A stretch of DNA of 64,000 nt from Sipunculus nudus. Taxonomy: Eukaryota; Annelida; Sipuncula; Golfingiida; Sipunculidae. The position numbers were made by a program, and so were the translations under genes. Below are positions 63,966-64,000 of the stretch, piece by piece. The notes beneath the pieces are model-generated. The model was not told the DNA's origin, made no database searches, and saw nothing but the letters and a program-made list of their open reading frames with translations. The DNA lies in NCBI GenBank assembly GCA_026874595.1, contig CM049307.1:20751079-20815078 (forward strand), in the 5' to 3' direction. How positions within the stretch are numbered: the first letter of the stretch is position 1; every line of letters begins with the position of its first letter.

Positions 63966-64000
63966 CTGTGAGGAGACAAAAGTACATAAATCAGAAAATA

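Overview
The window is animal nuclear DNA: AT-rich, full of dinucleotide microsatellites, with GT-AG introns and very low gene density. Two protein genes can be supported. Their sequences, together with the satellites and the SINE/hAT/hammerhead-type repeats, fit an invertebrate, most likely a lophotrochozoan such as a mollusc. The species is an inference and is not read from a diagnostic marker.

Gene 1 (+ strand, 10614-23503) is a complete three-exon homeobox gene of the UNCX / unc-4 family. It predicts 357 residues, with a Q50 paired-like homeodomain split by an intron between homeodomain positions 46 and 47. The UNCX-specific basic block follows the homeodomain, and an eh1-like repressor motif lies near each end. 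Introns are 5.3 and 6.5 kb. Gene 2 (- strand, from beyond the right edge down to 59608) is the 3-prime part of EIF3D, the eIF3 subunit d. Its last five coding exons are visible, including a 26-nt terminal coding piece. The two genes converge across a 36-kb gap with no convincing protein gene. They have no shared pathway: one is a developmental repressor, the other a housekeeping translation factor.

Layout: 1-10.6 kb is the UNCX upstream region, with islands of balanced-composition, low-repeat sequence (about 3.4-4.0, 5.9-6.8, 8.0-8.6 and 10.1-10.4 kb) in AT-rich filler. 10.6-23.5 kb is UNCX, with a decayed minisatellite in intron 1 and island-like patches in both introns. 23.5-41 kb is intergenic, with similar islands, a cluster of palindromic repeats (26.9-27.6 kb), a compound minisatellite (34.2-34.7 kb) and a possible LTR (36.5-37.35 kb). 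40.9-47.9 kb is a nested repeat island: a 60-bp satellite, a unit of about 280 bp, and an inserted hAT-like element carrying two tRNA-derived SINE copies and a 144-bp tandem repeat. 50.3-51.7 kb is the largest island of balanced sequence. 51.9-52.1 kb is a perfect 79-bp-arm palindrome whose arms each hold a type I hammerhead ribozyme-like core. 59.0-59.3 kb has another long inverted repeat, and 59.6-64 kb is EIF3D.

The most unusual item is the head-to-head hammerhead palindrome. The islands around UNCX are the best candidates for cis-regulatory DNA, but that needs cross-species alignment.
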